DNA of 64,000 nucleotides from Lojkania enalia (lineage: Eukaryota; Ascomycota; Dothideomycetes; Pleosporales): assembly GCA_010094045.1 (NCBI GenBank), contig ML986721.1, positions 8,742 to 72,741 on the forward strand, read 5' to 3'. Made by a program: the position numbers and the translations under genes. Below the pieces are notes generated by a model, which saw only the letters and a list, made by a program, of their open reading frames with translations, was not told where the DNA came from and ran no database searches. Positions 1-10,214 of the stretch are shown here, piece after piece. Position 1 is the stretch's first letter; each line of letters begins with the position of its first letter.

Positions 1-710
1 ACGAGCTGATTCTTATATAGTAGATGCATCTTTCTCTTGACTAGTAGCCTTTGATAGAACTGCTTGGTGACGTCTAAGGCTAATCTCTTGGTCGATATAC
101 TCCTATTTCAAGTGGACAGCCTTTAGCCTTACTTCTAACCAATCACCTATTTACTTGTAAGTATATATACATGTGATAAATAACTGTGATAACTTACTAG
201 ACTTATGATCGTTGAAGCGCTTCTCTGCTATAGCTTTAATAGCTTCATCTAACATCTTTTTTTTTTCTTCTTCCCCTAGCGCTATATATTCAGTACTTTT
301 CTGTAGCTGCCTCTTCTTAGCACTCTTAGCAGAGCGATCAGCAGCATAGGCACTTTTAATAGCCTTTTCCTTAGCAGTAAGCGATATAGCCTTATCTCTC
401 TATTGGATAGCGCGCTTAGTATTACTAAGTATACCCTTAAAGGGTACTGCAAGGTTGGTTGGACGGCCTTTTTAAGAACCAGCTTAACCGCATAGCGAAA
501 GGACGTATTTAATTTTATAATCTTCTAACTACCAGCCCTATATTTATTAGTAAACTATGATAAAAGACTGGTATAATTACTTACCTGTGTTAACTTCGCC
601 CACTCATCTTAGTCGAAGCTAACTGGTAGCTCTAGTAGCTTTAGTGGTAGCAAGCTATCTGGACTATCAAGAAAATTGTCGTTAATAGGCTCTACTTTAA
701 TAGTTGACAT
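1..710 (-). pseudogene. RIP-killed multi-exon gene, unknown Lys-rich helical protein (3' end outside window)
   Basis: On the minus strand an ATG at 710 opens a reading frame that survives two clean introns. Exon 1 is 710-585, intron 584-538 (GTAAGT...TTTACTAAT...TAG), exon 2 537-198, intron 197-147 (GTAAGT...TAG), and exon 3 runs from 146 past base 1. Codon phase is kept across both junctions, and the only breaks are TAG/TAA codons, as expected when RIP turns CAG/CAA or TGG into stops. The protein begins MSTIKVEPINDNF, has an acidic N-terminus, then KGRPTNLAVPFKG (AT-hook-like KGRP core), then a long Lys/Ala/Glu-rich helical stretch (AKEKAIKSAYAADRSAKSA; GEEEKKKMLDEAIKAIAEKR) and a probable coiled coil (EYIDQEISLRRHQAV). 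I do not recognise the family. It is divergent from the histone-like gene at 1179, 468 bp apart. The intact introns show that a genomic copy was mutated, not a retrocopy. Confidence 0.6.
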
Positions 711-1178
711 TTTATAGGAACTGTAATAAAAGTATATAATAAATCAAAGATTTAGAGTTACGCTAATAAGAGTATAGTAGGAAGAAGAGTTGTAGTGGGG
801 TGTTAGGCTCGACGCGACAAGCGCACGTACCACCTACTAGTATAGATTAGATAGAAATAATAACAAAATATATACACATCTAAATAAATATAAAATATTG
901 GTCGGTTTAGTATAAAAAACTATCACTGAAAAGCGCACTGCTGGTTCTATAAGATAGTAAGTTATTATAGTTTTTTATCACAGTATTCTTATAATGTACA
1001 CCTAAACACCTTATTAGCTTTACTTTATAATCCTAATTCGGTACTAGCTCTTAGCACGTATGTATCTTAGCATCTATATTTACATTTTGGGTATCTATCA
1101 ACGAACCTCAACTTAGCTTTATACTACCAACCTTAATTATCAACGTCAACCACTCTACTCTACTACTATTAACATGTA
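711..1178. promoter_or_regulatory. Intergenic region between two divergent pseudogenes
   Basis: The stretch separates the start codons of the two RIP-mutated genes and would hold both promoters. It is AT-rich except for a GC-richer patch around 796-838 (GTGGGGTGTTAGGCTCGACG and a following CGCACGTACCACC). No further coding potential is visible. The promoter role is inferred from position only. Confidence 0.3.
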
Positions 1179-1791
1179 ATATCTCGCACTCGAGGAACAG
1201 CACGATCTAAAATCGTTCCGATAGGTGGTAAGTCTCCCTAAAAGCAGCTCGCTGCTAAATTAGCTCGTAAGGTACCTGTACTAGTAAAGCCTGCGCTAGT
1301 AAAGCGTCGCTATCGCCCTAGGAGTAAGTTATTATAGGTTTTTATTACAGTTATATACTAATAGGATATAGCTATCGTACTTCGACAGATTAAACAATAT
1401 TAGAAAAGTACTAAACTCCTCCTTCGAAAGCTCCCTTTTTCGCGGCTAATCTGTAAAATTACTACTGTAGTTCGGGAGGATACCTATAGTAGTAAGATGC
1501 GTTGGCAACGGAGCGTAATTAAGGCTCTCCAAGAGTTTGCTAAGGCTTTTCTTATTAGGTTCTTTAAAGGTATGTTATTTTTTATATAATTTATACTATA
1601 TAATACTAACTATACTAGACTATAATGTAAACGCAATTTACGTAAAGCGGGTTACTATCTAAAATAAAGATATATATTTGGCAAAGCGATACTATAAGAA
1701 GTTTAGTCTTCTATTAGATTAGAGTTATAATCCCTAGGTAGTCTTAGGCTTAGAAAAGGCTACTTTAAATAAAACTAGTTCTCTACTGTAA
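1179..1791 (+). pseudogene. RIP-mutated histone H3 variant, CENP-A/CenH3-like
   Basis: A three-exon histone H3-type gene can be read through. Exon 1 is 1179-1323, intron 1324-1371 (GTAAGT...TACTAAT...TAG), exon 2 1372-1569, intron 1570-1618 (GTATGT...TACTAAC...TAG), exon 3 from 1619. The start codon appears as ATA at 1179 (ATG with G to A). The tail reads SRTRGTARSK then GGKSP-stop-KQLAAK, matching the H3 tail ARTKQTARK...GGKAPRKQLA. The core has TIVLRQIKQY-stop-KSTKLL, LLRKLPFSRLI, KMRWQRSVIKALQEFAKAF, NAIYVKRVTI-stop-NKDI and LAKR. The longer loop 1 and the RWQ motif are CenH3 traits; canonical H3 has DLRFQ. Stops are TAA/TAG at expected Arg/Gln sites. The frame stops at 1720 (TAG, possibly from CAG), or at 1789 if that and one more TAG at 1735 were once sense. 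The copy cannot encode a full protein. Alternative: a divergent non-centromeric H3 variant. Confidence 0.85.
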
Positions 1792-1904
1792 TAATTTACA
1801 GTAATAAATATTTGATATATAATATATGATAAATATATAATATATAATATATAATAAATATGTAATATATAATTATTTCCTATAATTATAGAGGAACCCT
1901 ATAG
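1792..1904. other. TA-rich low-complexity spacer
   Basis: The stretch is almost pure A/T with reiterated ATATAATATATAATAAATATG-type words. No gene or element boundary is visible. It separates the histone-like gene from the telomere-like minisatellite. Confidence 0.6.
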
Positions 1905-2070
1905 GGTACCCCTACCTTAACCTTATACCCCAGCGCCAAGAACCCTACCCTAACCTTAACCTCAATGCTAAGAACCCCTACCTAACCTATACCCCAGCGC
2001 TAAGAACCCTACCTTAACCCTAACCCCAGCGCCAAGAACCCCGAACCCAACCTCAACCTAGGTAAGGTAC
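1905..2070. repeat. 32-bp minisatellite with telomere-like CCCTAA words
   Basis: About four to five degenerate copies of a 32-bp unit can be aligned by eye. Each starts AAGAACCC, contains TACCCTAACC or a variant such as CCTTAACCCTAACC, and ends CCCAGCGCC or CTCAATGCT. The CCCTAA/CCTAACC core resembles the fungal telomere repeat TTAGGG read on the other strand, but units are spaced at 32 bp, so it is a subtelomere-type satellite and not a telomere tract. Confidence 0.75.
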
Positions 2071-2088
2071 CATATACCCTATTTACCA

Positions 2089-2338
2089 GCCTATATACAG
2101 CTATTCCAGCGTATTAAAAATAGAGAGTACTTTAAAAGTAGTAAAAAGTTATTATAGTACTATTCTTAGTTAAAATTTAATTTTAATCGATAGTTAAGAT
2201 TATAAAAATAATTTATAATTCTTTATAGGTTAATTATATATTACTATATTAAGCTATTATATATTAATCTAGGTAGGCTATTAAAAGTTTAGTAAGGTAA
2301 TAGCTCGCTTATATTAATAGCTCGCTTATAAACTATAT
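2089..2338 (-). mobile_element. Truncated end of the 1.83-kb Fot1-like family
   Basis: This stretch is nearly colinear with 8130-8369, the right end of the nested element that starts at 2612, and with the reverse complement of the 52550 end of the copy on the right. It ends in the terminal repeat (GCTCGCTTATAAACTATAT) followed by TA. Its other end breaks abruptly at about 2089, next to sequence resembling 56235-56300, so only the transposase-5' side remains. Confidence 0.7.
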
Positions 2339-2477
2339 TAGCTATTATATTAATAGTAAATTAATACGTTATAATACTATATACTATAAAAGGTTTAGAG
2401 ACTTAGTAGAATTTACAATTTGCTTATATTTATAACTCGTTTATAAACTATATTATATAATATACTTAAGAAGTACT

Positions 2478-2608
2478 AATATTTAATAAAACAACTTTAA
2501 GAACTATTATAATATCTACCTAAATATAGAGAATATAACTATAAAATTAAACTATAACTAGAAAAAGAACTCGAATATAGACTAATATATAGTTTAATAC
2601 TAAGGGAA
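2478..2608 (+). mobile_element. Fragment of gypsy-type pol (just before RT), RIP-mutated
   Basis: About 130 bp match 60386-60525 of the gypsy element almost base for base (ATACTAATATTTAATAAAAC, AAATTAAACTATAACTAG, CTAATACTAAGGG). In the complete element this part lies just upstream of the reverse transcriptase core. The fragment stops where the Fot1-like element at 2612 begins, so it is a remnant of an older insertion used as the target. Confidence 0.75.
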
Positions 2609-3002
2609 GTAATATAGTTTATAAGCAAGCTATTATTCTACTAAGATTTAAACGATTTAATTATAATAATTATTAACTATATATATATATACTATAAGAA
2701 ATAATAGTCTATTAGATTATTTAATACCTATACTATTAATTTAGCACGTTTAAGTATTATAGCTAGGCTATTTATAGCGTCTATAGCTCTATTAAAGCTG
2801 GCTACTTTCTTATAACTAAGTACTCTAATTATAAATTTCCTTATTAATCTACCTCTTAATATTATTTTAATTAATTATATCCTTACCTACAACTTTTATT
2901 AAAATCTCCTACTTCTATAATTACTTTCTTTTCTATTATTTTTACTTTATTACTACCTTATTTACTTACTTAAGGTTTTTAATTCGATTAACTATTAGTA
3001 TA

Positions 3003-4851
3003 ACGTAAAGCACCACCGAGCCGGCTATACTACTAAGCCGGCCACTTTTTCTTAGCACTACCAACACTATATATAAGACCTTGATTTACTCGCTATCTAT
3101 AAGAGAACCTATATACGAGATACTTAAACTAGATTTAGAAGAAGCTTCTATATCTTTTTAGTACGTACGAGTGTTATGCCCGGTCTTTCTATAGTTCCTA
3201 TAGTACCATTAACCAGGTTAAGCTAGTTCTTTACTACTACTACCACGAGCCTTTTTAGATCGCTGAGGAGCTGTAGATACCTTAGCAGCTCTATACGAAG
3301 CTCTCTTACTATACTCTATTATACTACTATACTAGATTTACTTCCGTTTACGGATTTTATACTTTATTATAACCTCTAATTACTCTTTAAACTCTATAAT
3401 CTAGTAGTTTATAAGAGCGTTTTAATATAGTATTAATTTAGCTCCTTTTATTAGCTGTAAGAAGCCTTCTTTAGCTTCTTTTAGTAATCGTACGAAGGAC
3501 CTTCGTACGAGAGTTAATTGTAACCCGAATTCTTGTGTATTACTTAGTATTTTTAACTACTATAGTATTTCTAGTAGGGGTACTTCTAGTAGTATATATA
3601 ACCGGACTTTAAGGCGTTTAAAAATAACCTACGCGTTAATAGGAACTAGTTTAAATATTTTAAAGGCCTTTTTATAGTTCTCGTACGTAAATATATTAAA
3701 AAACGCGTCTCTAAAGGCTGGTAGAAAGCCTTCCTTATTAATATAGTAGATGCGTTAGTATACTAAGTCTTATACGCGCTAAGAGTACTTTAGCTTTAAT
3801 AGTAAGAAGTATACTATATTAAGTAGCTGTAGGATATATAATAAATATACTAGTATATAGAGGGTGAGGATCTTTCGTACGAGGTAATAATCCTTAAAAT
3901 CCTGGTTTAGATGGCTCTTATAGCTATTAAGAATAAGTAGCCTATATAACTCTACCTAACGCGTCTTTATATACGCGTTAAAGTACTTTAACTACTTAAG
4001 ACTAAGCTTATTATTTATCTATCTATTCTTAGAAACTGAGAGCTTCTAGTTGTACGGTATATCTATCTCCTTATACTATACTAAAATATAGACGCGTCCT
4101 TTATAGATAATAAATAGTAGAGTTGCGTACCTAGTAGTATAGATATTCTAGATTACTATAACCTACTCCCAATTACCTAGCTAAATAAGCGTAGGTCTTA
4201 TATAGCGTTCTAAACCTATAATAACTTTTATAAAGCTAATTATATCTATCTAGAAGCCTATCTTATTAAAGTTATAGATATTATTTTTATAGATACTATA
4301 TTTAGCTACTATCTCTTATATAAGCTTAAACCACGCGTTAATAACCTCTAGATCTTCTTATAATATCCTTTAACGGTTCTTTACTCGATTGAAAACTATT
4401 TTAAGCTTATTTATACGCGATATAAATCGTTTAGACTAGTTCTTACTTATAGATATTCTACCCTACGCATATAATAGTTTATCTACTATATCTACTACCT
4501 TATAAAGCCGTAGTATAAATCCTCGCAAATTAAGGTTAAGGATATATCGTACGATTATCTACTCTTCAGTTGCTATAAGCTTTATACAATTTAGTTAAGT
4601 TTAAGGTTAAAAGGTAATTCTATAAAGCTGGTTAGAGAGCCGCTAGTATTATACATTAAAAGCTGCTATAGCACGTCGCACGCTTTAAAATTGGTCTAAA
4701 ATATAGGCCTAAAGGGCAAGTTCAATTCTACCTTCTTAATTAGATAGATTAGCTTCGTGTTGTTGAGACATAGCGTTACATACGGAAAAGTTGCTATACT
4801 AAGAAAAAGTGGCCGGCTTGGTAGTATAGCCGGCTCGGTGGTGCTTTACGT
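3003..4851 (-). mobile_element. Nested Fot1/pogo-like transposon, 1849 bp, ~53-bp TIRs
   Basis: Terminal inverted repeats of about 53 bp, with a single mismatch seen, start ACGTAAAGCACCACCGAG and include GAGCCGGCTATACTAC and GCCGGCCACTTTTTCTTAG. TA lies outside both ends (3001-3002 and 4852-4853). The transposase is on the minus strand: the C-terminal zinc-knuckle-like sequence (GHN..TC type, Cys lost) is near 3170-3215 and the N-terminal CENP-B-type HTH part near 4500-4620. Size and TIRs fit Fot1/Pot2-type elements of ascomycetes. Stops are abundant, but the TIRs are GC-rich and well kept, so it is less eroded than its host element. Confidence 0.85.
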
Positions 4852-4936
4852 TAATTAAATATGTTATTATTATAATACTCTTTTAAATCTAATTAAACGC
4901 TATAATAATTAATATAGGTAATAAGTTTTAATATTA

Positions 4937-7008
4937 ACGTATTTTATAAGCAAGTTACCTACCTAAGTAAGTTGCCTACTTTTACTAAGAAGTTATACTC
5001 TACCTACTTATAATATAATATAGTAACTACCTTAACTTTAATTAATCTATTAAAAAGGTTAGATATTACTAGCTATCTTAGCTATTAATTAAGATTAAAT
5101 TTAGAGTATACGAAGTACTATAGCTACCTATAGTATCCCTCAAATAATGCTTAGAAACTAATATACTAGTAAACCTTTATAATACGATTATAAGCCTAAT
5201 TTAAAGAAGCTTATAAAGCTAGAAGAATTAACTATAATATAGTATATATTAGACCTATTATTTTGTAAATACCCTCCTATAATTAATAGTATATAAGATA
5301 TAGCTAACTATTTACTTAGAGCTTACTCTATAAATTAGATTAGTAAAAACTAGCTAATAAACTTTATTAATCGTATTCTTAAACTTAAAATATACTTCTC
5401 TTAAAAATACAACTATTAAAGAGCTCTCTATAAAGATTCTAAAGTTATTAGTAGCTAGTTTAACCTAGTATATAATACTAAAGTAAAATATAGTATTACT
5501 AATAATAATATCTATAATTTTAATAAGACGGGCTTTTAGATAGGTATTATATCTACTAGTAAAGTAGTTACTAGTACTAAGCTATTAGCTAGTTAACTAA
5601 AATTACTATAGTTAGATAATTATAAATAGATAATAGTTATTTAGGCTATTAGCGCTTACGGTAATACTATTCTACTATTTATTATCTTTACTAGTAAGTA
5701 GTACTTCTCTATATAGTATTAGGGTAATAATATACTATTTAGAGGAGTAATTACGCTAAGTAATAGTAGATAGACAAATAATAAGCTTATAATTAAATAG
5801 CTAGAGCGTTTTAATTAGTATATAAGATAGTATATAGTAGGCGTTTATCGTCTACTAGTTATTAATAGCTATAAGAGCTATAAGTCTACTAAGTTTTAGC
5901 TGCTCTATAAAGAGAAGGATATTATTCTATTATATATGCCGGCATATTTATTATATCTACTATAGCCTCTAGATATAGGCTACTTCTTACTATTAAAGAA
6001 AGTATATAGGCGTAAGATTAATAAGCTTATATAAGCTGGTATCTACTATATTATAAAGCTTAACTTTCTACTAACCTTTCGTACAGCATATTGTAATAGG
6101 CTAGTATAATAGATTATAGCGTAGCAACAATAGATAGAGTAGTAGAGCTAAAATGTTCGTATATTCAGTTCTCTTAGAAAAGAGATAGCTGTTAAAAGAG
6201 AGACGAATTGCTACTATCCCTGCAGGGTACGATTCGGCTATTTTAACCCTAGGTTAGATAACTCTATATTATTAACCTGTAACTTAAAGCTATAAAATAT
6301 TATATATATTAGTATTCTATTACTAAAGCTAATATATACGTAAGCTTTTAAGGTACTAGTCTAGTACTATATAATTCTAATATAATACTATTAAAGTTTA
6401 ATATTAAGCTTTATACTCTATTACTACTACTAGCAGCTAGTTACCTCTAGGAGTTAAAAATACCAACTAATACTATTAAACTAGGGTCTTAAATAATGCT
6501 AATTTAAGACCGTATGATTAGGTATTAGAATAGCTTACCTACTACAATTAATAATTCTCTTAATTTACTGATTAAAGGTACTACGCAGATAGCTTATTTA
6601 TATATACTATTTTAGTATTAGGTTAGTTAGTTTTAGAAAGTAAATAAGGCTCTATTATAGCGTAAAAAGCGATTAAAAAAGGTTCTATAGAAGTAAGGTA
6701 GTCTTACTAAAGCTGAAGCTGCTGAGATAACTACTTAAAAGGAGGTAGATAAGTAGTTAGAGGATGAAGTACGCGTAGGTAGGAAGTATAGAAGAGTAGG
6801 TATACTATACTAGAAGTACTATAACCGCTGCAGCGAGTTTAGATATAATACTAGAACTTATATAGTAGTAGATAAATAGTATATCTATCCCCTATTAAAT
6901 TATTATAATAATATTTATAGGTATTATTATAATATACGCCTCTAAATATAGAGATAGTTAATAAGGTAAGCAACTTACTTAGGTGGGCGACTCGCTTATA
7001 AAATACGT
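4937..7008 (+). mobile_element. Nested Fot1/pogo-like transposon, 2072 bp
   Basis: Inverted ends (ACGTATTTTATAAGCAAG at 4937 and its near complement ending at 7008) are flanked by TA (4935-4936, 7009-7010). The transposase is on the plus strand: HTH/CENP-B-type region about 5190-5400, DDE-type core about 5500-6000 (an N-F-N-K-T-G-F-type word near 5515, compare NMDETGF in intact relatives), and a zinc-knuckle-like C-terminus at about 6815-6865 with Cys positions turned to Tyr/Arg. Many TAG/TAA stops are consistent with RIP. It sits 85 bp from the other nested element, inside the same host transposon. Confidence 0.82.
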
Positions 7009-8369
7009 TACTAAATCCTACTATAAATTATTATTAATTAAGCTTCTAGTTTATATATATTACTAGGTATTTTAGCCTTCTAAGGGGTAGTTTCTAGTAT
7101 AGATAGTATTAACATATATAGCTTAATATTAAGCTTTAATAGTACCGCCTCTAGATTATATAGTACTATTCTAGCGTCTTAAAAGCTTATACAGATATTA
7201 GCTTCTATAATTAATCGATTATAGGCTGTTTTAAAGACTAGAAGAAAGGTAGTCTTATTAATATAGTTAATATAATCGCGTACTAAAGCTGAAATCTTAG
7301 TACTATATATACGCTTTAAAAGTAAGAAGCAGCCTATATTAAGTAGCTATAGTAGGTATAATAAATGTAGCGGTATACAGAGATAGATAATCTTCTTCTC
7401 CTTATAGATCTCTTAAAACTCAAGCGAAACGTAGCTATTATAGCTGTTAATAACTAGTAATTAATAGGTACCTATTATACAGCTCTTTATATACTAATTA
7501 AAGTACTTAAACTAGATAATACTAATCTTATTATTTATCTAGCTATTATTACTAGTTATAATCGCTTAATCGCCTAGTATATTATTACTCTTATATTAAT
7601 AAGATAGGTAGTAGACGCCCTTAAAGATAATAAGTAGTAGAATCGCCTAGCTAATTATATTAATTACTAAGATTATTATAGTCTATTTATAATTGCTCGA
7701 CTAGATAGCTTTTATATAATAATTTTGTAACCCTATAACAACTAGTTAAACTAATATTTAGCCTATAATAAAGCCTATCTTATTAAAATTATAGGTATTC
7801 TTATCTTAAATTCTATACTTCTCTTTTATACCCTATAGAAGTTAGAACTATCCGCCTATAATTATTAGATCTTCGTATAGAGCTTACTACTAATTATAAG
7901 AACGGTTTAATTAGGTTCTAAAGCGTTTAATATACTATACGAAGTTTTAAGGCTAGTAGATACTAACCTAGCTAGCGCTGTACTTAGCTAATAGTCTATT
8001 TACTATAGCTTATATACTGTTAATTATAGGCGGAAATTCTTGTAAATCCTAATTAAGAATATAGCTAATAAGTACCTCCTCTTTAGTCTTTATAAGCTTC
8101 TTTAAATTCGGCTTATAATCATATCGCGTAGCTATTCTAGCGTATTAAAGGTAGAGAGTACTTTAAGAGTAGTAAAAAGTTGTTGCAGCGCTATTCTTAG
8201 TTAAAATTTAACCTTAATTAATAGCTAAGATTGTAAGAATAATTTGTAATTCTTTATAGGTTAATTATACGTTACTATATTAAACTATTATATGTTAATT
8301 TAGGTAGGCCGTCGAAAGTTTAGTAAGGTAACAGTTTACTTATACTAATAGCTCGCTTATAAACTATAT

Positions 8370-9336
8370 TAACCTCTTTTAACCTATTTATTAGTATTAA
8401 ATTGTTTAAGAATAATATAACTTAGTAAACTACTACTTAGAGAAATAGCTATTATAGTTATTAGTAATAGTAACTAGAGAGGCGCTTCTTAATAGTACTA
8501 GCGGATTTAGATAGGTATAGGTAGATTTTTAACTAAGTATACGTACTCTCTTAGGTTATATAATTTCTCTTTATTTTTTATATTAAGTATAGTGTTAGAA
8601 AATAGGTAAGGAGGTCTTATAGTTGGCTTCTAAAATAGGGTAGATGTAAGAAAGTAGAATATATATAGCTGGCGCTTCGTAATAGCCCATACCTATAGGG
8701 TGCATAGCTATTATAGAATTCACACACACACACGTGAGGGGGCGAATCTATAAGAGGTGTGTTGGTTAACAGGAGGCATATACTAGTTAAAGCTGAGTTA
8801 GATCGCAAGATTTTAAAAAGATGCATACTAATACCTCACGGCGGCAATTTGGGCTCCAGTTTGACTCGAATATCTAAAATAACAATTGGAAGACCTTCCT
8901 GGATTACTAGGAGAGGCTCTTCTTAACTAGAATTTAAGTGCAAATATTTCCATGTCGAATCTAGACAACTATACAGCAAATAATAATAAGAACCTTTTAT
9001 GATGTTTGGCCGCCAAAAAATCAATGCAGAAATTCGCTTTTCAAACATCTCAAGTGGCAAAACCAAGGTGTTAAAGGACTTGTGAGAAGATCTCTGACCT
9101 TTAATTTCTTTCTACACTAATCAAATACATTCAACGCATGATCAACGGCAACACCTTAGAATTTACTTTGTATAAATCGTTATATGGCATCTCATCGCAT
9201 AGCAAAACGGTTGTATGTCTCTAGTGTACACCTAACTTTTTGGATAGGTCTTCTCAAAACTGTATGTGTATATCGATCGAGTGCTATCTCAATTCGTCAT
9301 ATTAGAATGCTTTAATGCAAAACTTTATAGCATGTG
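8370..9336. other. Edge of the RIP block into ordinary DNA, no gene seen
   Basis: Up to about 8640 the sequence is TA-rich like the transposons. Composition then becomes mixed, with a short (CA)n run at about 8720-8734. Short frames on both strands have no domain signature. I see no gene here. Confidence 0.5.
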
Positions 9337-9530
9337 ATGGGGATTTTGGCAAGTCTACCGAGTTGTATCGGATACCGTCGTACAATATCACGCCGGATAT
9401 TAGCTGATATACCCCTTTTTCTATGTACATAAATATGGCCCGTTGGCCATCCTCAATCAATCAGTTCAATTCCTCATTTCCCTCCCTGAGACAAGACTCG
9501 CCTCTCACCACATAGCATATGTTACTACGT
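9337..9530 (+). mobile_element. LTR-like fragment
   Basis: The stretch begins TGATGGGGATTTTGGCAAG and shares its first ~60 bp with both arms of the fold-back element at 14569. It carries a TATA-like word (CATAAATATGG, about 9428) and a pyrimidine-rich downstream part, as in fungal LTR promoters. No second LTR or internal region is visible, so it is either a solo LTR or a fragment. The right boundary is a guess. Confidence 0.4.
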
Positions 9531-10080
9531 CTAAACACCCACTAGACAATTACCATAGGATAGCATCAACCAAAAAACCTTATTTCGGATCCACATATCT
9601 AAGCCAACCTCCCGAGAAGACCTAGAATGAGAGAACTACGGAAATGCCCTGGAGCCTTGAGATGCTATTCAAGTATCTTTTGATACTTCTATGTTTGCCT
9701 TGGTACCGAAAACTCACTCTCAGTGAATTCATGCTTCAGTGTTTTTTTCTTTTCAAAAGACTCTGCTGCTGTCCTCCATGTGGAATTTCGGGCCGTCAAT
9801 TTGTTCGAATGTCTCAAGGATTTCGAGTTAAGGTGCGCTTAGAGCCCGAAATTATACTGAGCAAGTTGCATGTAAATCCCTCAATACTCCTAATCTAGAA
9901 ATCTACGATATCTTCCGGATTGAATCAACAACCTAACGGGAAATTTCAATAGAGTAATGGACCCATGAATGACTTGATGGCGAATATCCTATTAGAACAT
10001 GTAATGTTATATGTATCGCACGATCCTTATTGTGGATTAGCCCTGATATCATGTGACCCCTAGGACAGACAGTATAAATA
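9531..10080. other. No recognisable gene
   Basis: Frames of 60-90 codons occur on both strands (for example about 9644-9898 plus) but show no domain, intron pattern or codon bias. A coding role is not supported. Confidence 0.4.
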
Positions 10081-10214
10081 GCCTTGATCCTCCATAGATA
10101 TAAGTCAACGCAGTCTTTCCTCCTCATCTCTCCCAATACTTCACAGAAAATGTAAATTATCGGGGCAGATGAGGAGGAGGACTGCGTTGATTCATATCTA
10201 TGGAGGATCAAGGC
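10081..10214. repeat. Long hairpin, ~48-bp arms
   Basis: The left arm 10081-10129 (GCCTTGATCCTCCATAGATA...) is the near-perfect inverse of the right arm 10167-10214 (...TATCTATGGAGGATCAAGGC). The loop is 37 bp. It may be a miniature inverted-repeat element or a foldback. No target duplication was identified with certainty. Confidence 0.8.

Larger units (their letters stand above)
2612..8369 (-). mobile_element. Fot1/pogo-like DNA transposon, ~1.83 kb net, split by two nested elements
   Basis: The ends are inverted repeats (ATATAGTTTATAAGC at 2612; its complement GCTTATAAACTATAT ending at 8369), each flanked by TA, the target duplicated by Tc1/mariner-Fot1 elements. The unmutated start ACGTAGTTTACAAGCGAGC is seen in the sister copy at 52550. 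After removing the insertions at 3003-4851 and 4937-7008 with their TA duplications, about 1.83 kb remains, colinear with the sister copy after removal of its own insertion. Reverse-strand reading gives RIP-broken transposase remnants. Gene order shows the transposase on the minus strand. No functional protein is possible. Confidence 0.85.

Noticed and set aside
2339..2477. Possible further transposon terminal repeat (AACTCGTTTATAAACTATATTA near 2439)
   Set aside because: Resembles the TIR of the 1.83-kb family, but no partner end was found and the sequence is too AT-rich to be sure.
1..8700. Starship-type tyrosine-recombinase captain gene as the carrier of the histone pair
   Set aside because: No recombinase-like frame was recognised; the carrier, if any, may lie left of the window.
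9443..9898. Two plus-strand frames of 60 and 84 codons
   Set aside because: They overlap and follow the LTR-like fragment and show no domain or codon bias.
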